Assembly: GCA_018267825.1 (NCBI GenBank)
Contig: JAFDXR010000007.1
Span: 52,056 to 116,055, forward strand
Direction: 5' to 3'
DNA from: Bacteroidota bacterium
GTDB taxonomy: Bacteria; Bacteroidota; Bacteroidia; B-17B0; Aurantibacillaceae
Length of the DNA: 64,000 bases
Below are positions 27,716 to 34,062 of the stretch, piece by piece. Under the pieces are notes generated by a model that ran no database searches, was not told where the DNA came from, and saw only the letters and a program-made list of their open reading frames with translations. Positions within the stretch are counted from its first letter, which is position 1. Each line of letters begins with the position of its first letter. Both the position numbers and the translations under genes were made by a program.

Positions 27716-28480
27716 TCAAAAGGTTTTGACAAGGTTTCTGAATAAGGTATCAAGATCAACCTCGCGTTCTTTTCTTCCGGGCAGCGAATCAAAGGCAGCT
27801 CCGGCCATCCGGAGTTCCTGGCTTATAAACGTATTCAGTGCCGTTTCTGCCGGGTGTATATAAGCTTCTGTTTTACCGGATTTCAATTGCACCAATGCCC
27901 GTATTCTCTGTTTCAGGTTTTCATCAAAATGGAGTTCATCAACCATCGTAGCAAAAACGATAGGAGGAACAGTCGATTTTTCAAGGATCCATTTACAGGC
28001 CAGGGTTGCACGGAGTGCATAGAAAAGTTTTTTCAGCTTAACATCTTCTTTGCCTTCCACATCATTAAAACTATTGCGTGCCATCCCCAGGTAATGATGC
28101 ATAGTGGCTATCGGCGCAAAACAACGGTCGGCATAGGATTTCAGGAGTGCAGCAACATCCTGTTCTTCATGGTAAACAACCGGCGATTGAACGCGTTCCA
28201 ACAGGGCGCCATTTGATTTCCACATCAGTTTAAGGCACTTGCGTATATCCCATCCGGTTATATCAAGTTCCCCGTCGTCTGACATAAATTCGATACTGTC
28301 TTTTTTTTCCGACAGGGAAAGATACCAGTCTATGGGATGCATGTATATCATCCGGACATCATAATCGCTGTCGGGCGAAGCAAAACCCCAGGCCCTGGAG
28401 CCTGTTTCGCAGGCATACAGAACCTTTACCCCATGCTTTCTTTCAAGTTCCTGAAGTGTATGTTGTATTCTGCTTTCCAT
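27716..28480 (-). CDS. Pol-beta-type nucleotidyltransferase (COG3541/YcgL-like), first copy
   Basis: 254 aa. Active site: ETGSRAWGFASPDSDYDVR (GS and DxD). The third acidic residue may be in DGELDITGWD. A helical domain follows (FAPIATMHHYLGMARNSF). It starts 30 bp after the last tRNA-like RNA downstream of rtcB and is coupled to the second nucleotidyltransferase. The two proteins share the catalytic domain but are not recent duplicates. RNA as substrate is an inference from context. Confidence 0.82.
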   Translation of the reverse strand: MESRIQHTLQELERKHGVKVLYACETGSRAWGFASPDSDYDVRMIYMHPIDWYLSLSEKKDSIEFMSDDGELDITGWDIRKCLKLMWKSNGALLERVQSPVVYHEEQDVAALLKSYADRCFAPIATMHHYLGMARNSFNDVEGKEDVKLKKLFYALRATLACKWILEKSTVPPIVFATMVDELHFDENLKQRIRALVQLKSGKTEAYIHPAETALNTFISQELRMAGAAFDSLPGRKEREVDLDTLFRNLVKTF

Positions 28481-28509
28481 TTTTTTTAATAATCAAAGGG
28501 CAATATGGC

Positions 28510-28620
28510 AAGCAGTGCTTTTTTTATTGAGCCAGTTGTTTTGCAACAACACAGGGTTTGAACCTGTAACCTCCGGGAATAAACCCGGCGCTCTACCGAA
28601 GTATCACTGCTTTACGGCAC
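28510..28620 (-). ncRNA. tRNA-like RNA E (YrlA-type Y RNA candidate), downstream of rtcB
   Basis: Read on the minus strand. The header GTGCCGTA-AAGCAGTG-ATACTTCG lies at 28620-28597. Its middle 8 nt pairs perfectly with CACTGCTT at 28517-28510, closing the RNA. Inside are GAGC (28593-28590), an anticodon-like hairpin CCGGG/CCCGG with a 6-nt loop TTTATT (28588-28573), a T-arm ACAGG-TTCAAAC-CCTGT (28567-28551), and an acceptor-like stem GTTGTT/AACAAC capped by GCAA (28550-28535). GCTC (28532-28529) then completes the D-stem with GAGC. It is thus a tRNA fold with joined acceptor ends, opened in the D-loop, with no usable anticodon loop. Confidence 0.8.
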
Positions 28621-28650
28621 CTTTGAAGGTTTCTTTTTTCTTTTTACAAA

Positions 28651-30078
28651 TTAGTCTTCACGACTTCCATCATCAGCCATACGTACCATCTTTGGTGTAA
28701 ATTTAGCTACAATGTCCACGAGTTCTTTCTGCGAGGCCATCACGGTTTCAATGTTTTTATAGGCCATCGGAGCTTCATCCAGCCCGGCACCGATCAGGGT
28801 TACTCCATGATCCCTGAGTACCTGTCGCATCTCATCCGGCGAGATGTTTTTAATCGCCTGTGTACGGCTCATCTGACGTCCTGCACCGTGTGATGCCGAG
28901 TTTATAGCATGGTTTTCACCCTTACCTCTTACCAGGAATCCCGAGGCAGTCATAGAACCCGGAATGATTCCCATCACACCTTTTGCTGCAGGAGTAGCGC
29001 CTTTACGATGTACGATCACTTCTTCACCATTCCAGGTTTCTTTCCATGCAAAGTTGTGATGATTTTCAACCCTGGCAAGCACCTGTGCACCAATGGCACC
29101 AGCAATACGCTTATGAATCACTTCATGACAAGCCGACGCATAATCACCGGCCAGGTTCATAGCCAGCCAGTATTCCTGTCCCTCGGCACTGTTCATGTCG
29201 AGGTAAGCCAGGTTTGCGGCTTCAGCAGGAAGCCTGCAGATTTCTTTTGCCAGCCTGGTATAATGTCCGGCAATGGTTGCGCCAAAACCACGTGAGCCCG
29301 AATGGGTCAGCAGGGCCAGGTATTTCCCCTTTTTTATATTCAGGGGGACATCATCCTGATCGAATTCCATAATACCGAACTCAACAAAATGGTTTCCGCC
29401 ACCCGATGAACCCAGTTGCGAAACAGCTTTCTCATGCAGGCTTTTGATCAATGGGGTTGCGTTGAATTCAGTACGATCCAGGATGGCATGTTCGGCCCTG
29501 TATTTTCCCTGCCAGCCGGCACCTGCACCGAATTTGGTCCATGCAATGAGTTCACGTTTATATTTTGCCGCATTCAGGTTAAAGTGTTCTTCGGGAATAT
29601 CGTAAACCGATAATGCCATTCGGCAGCCAATGTCAACGCCGACACCATAGGGGATAACTGCCTGATGGGTGGCTAATACGCCGCCGATGGGCAAGCCATA
29701 TCCCTGGTGAGCATCCGGCATCAGGGCACCGCCCCTGGTAACGGGCAGTTTCATGGCGACTTCCATTTGTTTTATGGCACCGGCGTCGATATGATCGGCA
29801 CCAAATACGGTGTATTGTTCGCCACATTCTTTCAGAGGAATAACAGGAGCGTCATTGGTTTCAGGTTTTTCAATTAAAGCCTGGGCAATGTTGCCGAGAA
29901 TAGTATCGTCCAGGTAGTTTTCAGGATATTGAACAACTTTGGTCAGCACAGCCAGTATGTCATCACGATCTGATGCCCTGTAGTGCTGTTCAATGATGCG
30001 TATGGCAGTTCCTATGGCCTTACCTTCAGGGTAACCAATATGTTTAAGGTCGTTTCCGGTAATGTTTTGTTTGTTCAT
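28651..30078 (-). CDS. rtcB: RNA-splicing ligase RtcB
   Basis: 475 aa, full length. Seen: VGVDIGCRMAL (metal-binding Cys), SSGGGNHFVEFG (metal His), LTHSGSRGFGATIAGHY, and NSASHGAGRQMSR, which includes the active-site His region. RtcB joins RNA 2',3'-cyclic phosphate or 3'-phosphate to 5'-OH with GTP and Mn, healing nicked tRNAs. No archease or RtcA gene is next to it. It lies between tRNA-like RNAs on the same strand and has its own WYL-type operator 51 bp upstream. Confidence 0.96.
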   Translation of the reverse strand: MNKQNITGNDLKHIGYPEGKAIGTAIRIIEQHYRASDRDDILAVLTKVVQYPENYLDDTILGNIAQALIEKPETNDAPVIPLKECGEQYTVFGADHIDAGAIKQMEVAMKLPVTRGGALMPDAHQGYGLPIGGVLATHQAVIPYGVGVDIGCRMALSVYDIPEEHFNLNAAKYKRELIAWTKFGAGAGWQGKYRAEHAILDRTEFNATPLIKSLHEKAVSQLGSSGGGNHFVEFGIMEFDQDDVPLNIKKGKYLALLTHSGSRGFGATIAGHYTRLAKEICRLPAEAANLAYLDMNSAEGQEYWLAMNLAGDYASACHEVIHKRIAGAIGAQVLARVENHHNFAWKETWNGEEVIVHRKGATPAAKGVMGIIPGSMTASGFLVRGKGENHAINSASHGAGRQMSRTQAIKNISPDEMRQVLRDHGVTLIGAGLDEAPMAYKNIETVMASQKELVDIVAKFTPKMVRMADDGSRED

Positions 30079-30128
30079 GTTTATTAAAATTAATCATTAT
30101 TGTTATCGGGTACAAAGTAATACTGTAT

Positions 30129-30149
30129 CTGCGCAGTGTAATTGCGCAG
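30129..30149. promoter_or_regulatory. WYL-type operator before rtcB
   Basis: CTGCGCA-GTGTAAT-TGCGCAG, a perfect 7-bp inverted repeat. On the minus strand it stands 12 bp upstream of a TTTG that ends a -7-like TTACTTTG. The same layout (operator, 12 bp, TTTG) is found before rsr. This gives rtcB an internal promoter. Confidence 0.75.
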
Positions 30150-30188
30150 GTAAAAATAATTTGTTAAAAGAACGGTTTTGAGTTTATG

Positions 30189-30260
30189 TTGGCCTACCCG
30201 GACTCGAACCGGGAGCCCCCGTCTTAAAAGGACGGTGCTCTCACATTGAGCTATAAGCCA
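30189..30260 (-). tRNA. tRNA-Lys(UUU)-like RNA with atypical D-loop
   Basis: Full cloverleaf on the minus strand: acceptor TGGCTTA/TAGGCCA (7 bp, one G-U), D-stem GCTC/GAGC, anticodon stem CCGTC/GACGG with loop CTTTTAA (anticodon UUU), variable GGGCT, T-arm CCCGG-TTCGAGT-CCGGG, discriminator A, no encoded CCA. The D-loop is AATGTGA, lacking the conserved GG that docks on the T-loop. It is the only conventional tRNA of the array and could be a real tRNA-Lys, a decoy, or a reporter substrate for repair. It lies immediately upstream of rtcB. Confidence 0.75.
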
Positions 30261-30284
30261 ATAAAGTAAACACGGGCAAAAGAC

Positions 30285-30390
30285 GAAAAAAGCACATAGG
30301 TGCTCTACCAACTGAGCTACTATTTGCATAGGCAGGACTCGAACCTGCGACCACCCGATCCCGAATCGAAGTATCTTTTTTCTACGGCAC
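30285..30390 (-). ncRNA. tRNA-like RNA D (YrlA-type Y RNA candidate)
   Basis: Header GTGCCGTA-GAAAAAAG-ATACTTCG at 30390-30367. The middle 8 nt pairs perfectly with CTTTTTTC at 30292-30285. Inside: T-arm GCAGG-TTCGAGT-CCTGC (30348-30332), acceptor-like stem CTAT-GCAA-ATAG (30331-30320), TA, and a canonical D-arm GCTC-AGTTGGTA-GAGC (30317-30302). The fold opens where the anticodon arm should be, and that position is occupied by the 8-bp stem and header. The stem sequence differs totally from that of RNA E while pairing is kept, which is covariation. Confidence 0.82.
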
Positions 30391-30419
30391 CATGTTATAT
30401 TGATAAACAGGTAATAGTT

Positions 30420-30525
30420 TACCGGAGCGCTTATTACTGCCTAACCACTCGGCCACTTTTTTAAAAAAAGGTTGGAATCGAACCAACGTACATAGAGAAA
30501 ACGAAGTATCACCGGTGTACGACAC
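30420..30525 (-). ncRNA. tRNA-like RNA C (class II tRNA-like module)
   Basis: Header GTGTCGTA-CACCGGTG-ATACTTCG at 30525-30502. The 8 nt pairs with CTCCGGTA at 30427-30420 at six of eight positions. T-arm GTTGG-TTCGATT-CCAAC (30487-30471), then a self-paired CTTTTTTTAAAAAAG hairpin (30470-30456) in place of an open acceptor stem, then TG and a Ser/Leu-style D-arm GCC-GAGTGGTTA-GGC. Same architecture as RNA D but modelled on a class II tRNA. Confidence 0.72.
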
Positions 30526-30526
30526 T

Positions 30527-30635
30527 GTTTATTATCAGAGAAAGAGCAAAATGAATACAGGTTTGTTTTACTTTAGGGATTCGAACCCTGATCCATCCGG
30601 ATTTTGCCAATCGAAGTAACCCATATAAACGGCAT
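30527..30635 (-). ncRNA. tRNA-like RNA B (degenerate member)
   Basis: Header ATGCCGTT-TATATGGG-TTACTTCG at 30635-30612. The T-arm is AGGG-TTCGAAT-CCCT (30589-30575). GCAAAAT and ATTTTGC (30607-30601 and 30552-30546) form a stem around it, and GTTTAT (30630-30625) can pair with ATAAAC (30532-30527). No clear capped acceptor or D-arm is seen, so it is either decayed or a divergent type. RNA C starts directly after it. Confidence 0.6.
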
Positions 30636-30671
30636 CTTTCTGTATGATTTTTATAAATAAAAGAACGGTTG

Positions 30672-30780
30672 TGACACTGGTGAGATTCGAACTCACATTT
30701 TCTTCCGAACAGTATGGCTCTTAATACGCTTCCCTCATTTTAATTCGGTGCACTGTAAGCTCTGCCCATAGCATCGTGTC
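30672..30780 (-). ncRNA. Expanded tRNA-like RNA without header
   Basis: Orientation is conventional: 5' GACAC (30780-30776) pairs with 3' GTGTC (30677-30673), D-arm-like GCT-ATGGGCAG-AGC, and T-arm GTGAG-TTCGAAT-CTCAC next to the 3' end. Between them lies an enlarged arm: CCGAA and TTCGG enclose a loop of about 34 nt, while ACAGT/ACTGT offers a competing stem. I see no tmRNA tag or intron signature. It may be an RNA with a tRNA-like end or a tRNA with an insertion. Confidence 0.5.
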
Positions 30781-30861
30781 GTTGCCACAGGATAATCCAT
30801 ACACTCCGCGGCTCAGCTAAATTTATCCGCAGCTTTTCCTTTTAAGCTACAGCGTCTTTTT

Positions 30862-30895
30862 GTAACCCCCTGCCCGGATTGACAGGGGGATTTAC
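30862..30895. promoter_or_regulatory. Strong hairpin within the tRNA-like array
   Basis: CCCCCTG (30866-30872) and CAGGGGG (30883-30889) form a perfect stem, extended by GTAA/TTAC. No T run follows on the minus strand (TTACAAAAAG), so this may be a processing or stability element and not a terminator. Confidence 0.5.
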
Positions 30896-30947
30896 CCTGG
30901 TGATTGTAATACGGAATGTATCAGTCAGCAGGTTTTCTTAAATAAAA

Positions 30948-31083
30948 ACCGGAAGCAAAGGCGAAGCAGGATTCCGGGACTACGCTTTGAGGATTTGCAC
31001 CTCTTCTCCTGTTTTGTGAAACAAAGAGACCCTATATGTCCCGCTGAAAGGTGCGAAGTATCCCATCTCTACGGCATTCCGGT
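30948..31083 (-). ncRNA. tRNA-like RNA A (first RNA after rsr)
   Basis: ACCGGAA (31083-31077) pairs with TTCCGGT (30954-30948) to close the RNA, and the 3' arm is followed by TTTTATTT, a terminator-like end. The header ATGCCGTA-GAGATGGG-ATACTTCG spans 31077-31054. Inside, CGGGAC (31043-31038) pairs with GTCCCG (30980-30975) around TTTGT-TTC-ACAAA and a T-arm-like GAGG-TGCAAAT-CCTC. The header 8 nt has no perfect partner here. The T-loop has G where Psi55 is expected, so it may be a Y RNA with a weaker tRNA likeness. Confidence 0.62.
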
Positions 31084-31104
31084 AAAAGCAGTTTTTAAAA
31101 GAAC

Positions 31105-31140
31105 GTTTTTCAAAACCCTCTGTCCGTATTAACAGAGGGT
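31105..31140 (-). terminator. Hairpin directly after rsr
   Basis: ACCCTCTGT (31140-31132 read on the minus strand) and ACAGAGGGT (31123-31115) form a perfect 9-bp stem with an 8-nt loop, followed by TTTGAAAAACG, 8 bp after the rsr stop. It could partly terminate transcription or mark the processing point that frees the tRNA-like RNAs. Confidence 0.6.
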
Positions 31141-31147
31141 GTTTGCA

Positions 31148-32665
31148 TTACAGGGAAACCTGGTTTATTTTTTCGAGGACACCGGTTCCCAGTTCAATCG
31201 ATTGAAGGACGTCGAATACTTTATCAGACCATCCGGCAATCAGGTACACATTATTTTTCTCTATTTGCAGGGGAGTGTTCCCATAACCTGCAAGGTCAAA
31301 GAGATAGAGCTTTGCCTGTGGTGCCATAGCTCTGTAGGCATTCCAGGAGCTTGCAATACCCGACGAACCGGCGGAGGTATTCCACAACTGGCAGTCGGTA
31401 AACAGCATCACCTTATCTACTACCTCACCACGGGCAATCAGATCGTCGATCACCTTATGGCCATTGGTTGAATAACCGACTTCACCTTCACGTCTGTAAT
31501 ACTCATTTACATTAGACAGAATATTTACAGACGGCATGTGTATGATTTTCCAGGTATCGCCAAACATACCCGAAGTCACGCGTTTGCATTTCGACTTGAG
31601 CAGCATGCCAAGAACCAGCCCTATATCGTAAAGCATCACTTTACTTTTGGCTGAAACCGGTTTTTGCATCGAGCCAGATACATCGCAGGCAATAACAACC
31701 CGGGTATTTTCATCGAAACCTTTCAGGTTTTGTGCAGCTGCAGTCACCGCATCTTCCAGTGCGAGCAATACCATAGGTACAAAGTCAGATTTCAGACTTC
31801 TTACTTCACGATAGGCCGACAGGAAACGGAAGGGCAGTTGCCTGGATTTTGCTACGGCCTGAGGATCTGAAAGCTGGTTGCATACTTTACGGACACTCAT
31901 TACAGATACATTTGCTTCCAGGATGTTCCGGAGGTTACGCAGCAATGCCATATAACCCAGTTTACCACTATCGATAAGTTCTTCCCATTTCGCTTTCACT
32001 GCAAGTGCCCTGGCTTTGGAGTTTTCAAATTTTATCTGTCCGAGGGCCGAGAGTTCGGTTTCCCAGGTATATGGAGTCGCCAGGCAGTTATCTGCTATTT
32101 TATCAAAAAGCGCTTGTTGAGCTTCATTTTTAGCTTTTGGGTGAACCAGGAAAAGAGCATCGCGCAGTTTGATTGCCGCATCACGGTTATATTTTGCAAA
32201 CTGATACTCATCAAAAATATTGAAAGCTTCCGACAAACCCTTCTGTACCTGTTTCGACAGCCTGTTCAGTTTTTTGGTACCGTTTCTGTTGTTGGAGATC
32301 TGGTAATACGCCAGCAGTTCAGTGATCTCATCGGCACGCTTCACCACACCTTTCACAGTTTGCCCCACCACGGCATTACCCGAATTGGTTTTGGCGAGTT
32401 CAACGGCCAGCACCAATGGAATGCTTCTCATGTTCATCTGGGTTCTTGCATATACCGCCAGTTTTGCAACGTATTCCGGGTTGTTTTTCAACATCAGTTC
32501 CCGGATGCGAAGCAGCCTGTCATTGCTTTTTTCATAGAAGCTATCGTTCAGACCTGCAGTTGCCACAGCTGCATATAGTTCCATTTCCGGAGTCATGCTG
32601 TAAGCTTTTGAACCTTCGTAGTTGTTTACTACATTTGCATTTCGTTTAAAGATGTTGAATTTCAT
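31148..32665 (-). CDS. rsr: Ro60 orthologue (TROVE and von Willebrand A domains)
   Basis: 505 aa, normal for bacterial Rsr. The N-terminal 330 residues are TROVE helical repeats (MTPEMELYAAVATAGLNDSFYE, RSIPLVLAVELAKTNSGNAVV, LRNLRNILEANVSVMSVRKV). The vWA domain from about 340 has the metal site VVIACDVSGSM and LLFTDCQLW. Ro60 forms a ring that holds misfolded RNA ends and binds Y RNAs. It begins the minus-strand run and is divergent from the WYL regulator, with an operator in its promoter. The tRNA-like RNAs directly downstream are the likely Y RNAs. Confidence 0.95.
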   Translation of the reverse strand: MKFNIFKRNANVVNNYEGSKAYSMTPEMELYAAVATAGLNDSFYEKSNDRLLRIRELMLKNNPEYVAKLAVYARTQMNMRSIPLVLAVELAKTNSGNAVVGQTVKGVVKRADEITELLAYYQISNNRNGTKKLNRLSKQVQKGLSEAFNIFDEYQFAKYNRDAAIKLRDALFLVHPKAKNEAQQALFDKIADNCLATPYTWETELSALGQIKFENSKARALAVKAKWEELIDSGKLGYMALLRNLRNILEANVSVMSVRKVCNQLSDPQAVAKSRQLPFRFLSAYREVRSLKSDFVPMVLLALEDAVTAAAQNLKGFDENTRVVIACDVSGSMQKPVSAKSKVMLYDIGLVLGMLLKSKCKRVTSGMFGDTWKIIHMPSVNILSNVNEYYRREGEVGYSTNGHKVIDDLIARGEVVDKVMLFTDCQLWNTSAGSSGIASSWNAYRAMAPQAKLYLFDLAGYGNTPLQIEKNNVYLIAGWSDKVFDVLQSIELGTGVLEKINQVSL

Positions 32666-32747
32666 AATTGTCTTTTTTAGTTTGACATCTGTTTTTCAAT
32701 ACGCACACATCCTTGTTTCATATTGACACGGCAAAGGTTATATGCAT

Positions 32748-32768
32748 CTGCGCAGTGTAATTGCGTAA
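32748..32768. promoter_or_regulatory. WYL-type operator before rsr
   Basis: CTGCGCA-GTGTAAT-TGCGTAA. The left half and spacer match the rtcB operator exactly. On the minus strand a TTTG lies 12 bp beyond, in ATAACCTTTG, as at rtcB, so the two promoters are built alike. Confidence 0.75.
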
Positions 32769-32860
32769 TTAAAAATAATTTCAGTTTTAAAGACTGTTTC
32801 GGATTAACTTCCTGATTCAGAGATTTAAAAAAATCATGGAAAAAGAGTGGCGTCTTCTAT

Positions 32861-32904
32861 CTGCGCAAATAGGTTGCGTAGTTTTTTGGAAAAATGTAAC
32901 TTTG
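32861..32904 (+). promoter_or_regulatory. Promoter and WYL-type operator of the WYL regulator gene
   Basis: CTGCGCA-AATAGGT-TGCGTAG at 32861-32881. TTG (32874-32876), 20 bp, TAACTTTG (32897-32904) is an exact Bacteroidota promoter, and its -33 box lies inside the operator's right half. The regulator probably controls itself and the divergent rsr run through this and the operator at 32748-32768. Confidence 0.78.
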
Positions 32905-32929
32905 GTTTTGCCAAAACCGATGATTTATT

Positions 32930-33952
32930 ATGCCGATCAATAAACTTGCCCTGGTACGTTATACTACCATTGACAATTGTCTCCGGAACCGCTTCCGTAA
33001 ATGGACCCTGGAAGACCTGATGGAGGCCTGTTCAGACGCTTTATATGAATATGAAGGAATTACACGCGGCATCAGTAAACGCACGATTCAACTGGATATT
33101 CAGAACATGCGCAGTGAAAAACTGGGGTACAACGCCCCGATCATTGTGACCGATAAGAAGTACTACAGCTATGAGGATAAGCATTTCAGCATTACCAACA
33201 CACCGCTGACCCAGCAGGACCTGGGTACACTTAACGAGGTGCTGGATGTATTGAAACAGTTCAAGGGTTTTGGCTATTTCCAGGAGCTTACAGGGATGGT
33301 AACACGCCTGGAAGATAAACTCTATAAACAAAAACATAAAGGCAAATCCTATATTGATTTTGAGAAGAATGAGTTATTAAAAGGTCTGAAATTCATTGAC
33401 CCGCTTCATAAAAGTATTCTCCAGAAAAAAACGATCGAAATAACATACCAGTCATTTAAGGCCCGTCAGCCACAGCATATTGTTTTTTATCCTTACCTGC
33501 TTAAGGAATACCGGAACCGCTGGTTTCTGCTGGGGGCTGCGAAAAAGGGCAAGTCTGTTATGATCCTGGCACTCGACAGAATGGAGCATATAAAAGAACT
33601 GCATGGCGAAAAATACCATACGGCAGGTTTTGAGGTGACAAAATATTTTGACGATGTGATCGGCGTTTCAAAAATGCCCGGCCAATCGGCTCAACTGGTT
33701 GTTATGAAAATAGGTAATGCCCATGCACCCTATATTCTCACCAAGCCACTGCACCCCACGCAAAAGATTCTGAAAGAGGAAGAAGATGGAGTCATATTTT
33801 CGATTGAGGTTATCTGGAATTTTGAACTGGAACGGGAGATCATGGGTTTTGGTGAACAGCTCAAAGTGCTTGGACCACGCCGTCTGCAGCGAAAAATTAC
33901 ATCCAGACTAAGGGAGGCTTTTGAACAATACAAATCTCAGACACCCGATTGA
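32930..33952 (+). CDS. WYL-domain transcriptional regulator of the RNA-repair locus
   Basis: 340 aa. N-terminal winged helix (RYTTIDNCLRNRFRKWTLEDL, GISKRTIQLDIQNMR), a middle linker, WYL domain about 150-240 (TIEITYQSF...FYPYLLKEYRNRWFLLGAA), and a WCX-like C-terminal extension. WYL domains bind nucleic-acid or nucleotide ligands and switch DNA binding, so it may sense RNA damage products much as RtcR does in Salmonella; here no sigma-54 activator is involved. The three matching operators define its likely regulon. Confidence 0.9.
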   Translation: MPINKLALVRYTTIDNCLRNRFRKWTLEDLMEACSDALYEYEGITRGISKRTIQLDIQNMRSEKLGYNAPIIVTDKKYYSYEDKHFSITNTPLTQQDLGTLNEVLDVLKQFKGFGYFQELTGMVTRLEDKLYKQKHKGKSYIDFEKNELLKGLKFIDPLHKSILQKKTIEITYQSFKARQPQHIVFYPYLLKEYRNRWFLLGAAKKGKSVMILALDRMEHIKELHGEKYHTAGFEVTKYFDDVIGVSKMPGQSAQLVVMKIGNAHAPYILTKPLHPTQKILKEEEDGVIFSIEVIWNFELEREIMGFGEQLKVLGPRRLQRKITSRLREAFEQYKSQTPD

Positions 33953-34062
33953 TTCAGAAATAAAGTGCCGGAGTTTTATACTTCGTAAAATAATGCCGGA
34001 AGCTTTGTGTCAACGTTTAAGCAGCGAATCACTGACGGGAAAGCGCTACGGAGACGAGAGGT

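Noticed and set aside
30090..30329. A 79-codon open frame across the tRNA-Lys-like RNA and RNA D on the minus strand
   Set aside because: It runs over clear tRNA folds (the VRVRVGQ-type peptide is a common artefact of tRNA genes) and has no coding character.
30672..30780. Group I intron in a tRNA
   Set aside because: The extra sequence is only a few tens of nucleotides, far too short for a group I intron, and has none of its core segments.
30660..30900. tmRNA
   Set aside because: No tag-peptide frame and no long acceptor/T-arm pair with a distant 5' half; the 5' and 3' ends pair locally.
30189..31083. The repeated units between rsr and rtcB as a CRISPR array
   Set aside because: Units are about 105-135 nt, carry T-arms and paired stems, and have no constant repeat-spacer rhythm; no cas genes are present.
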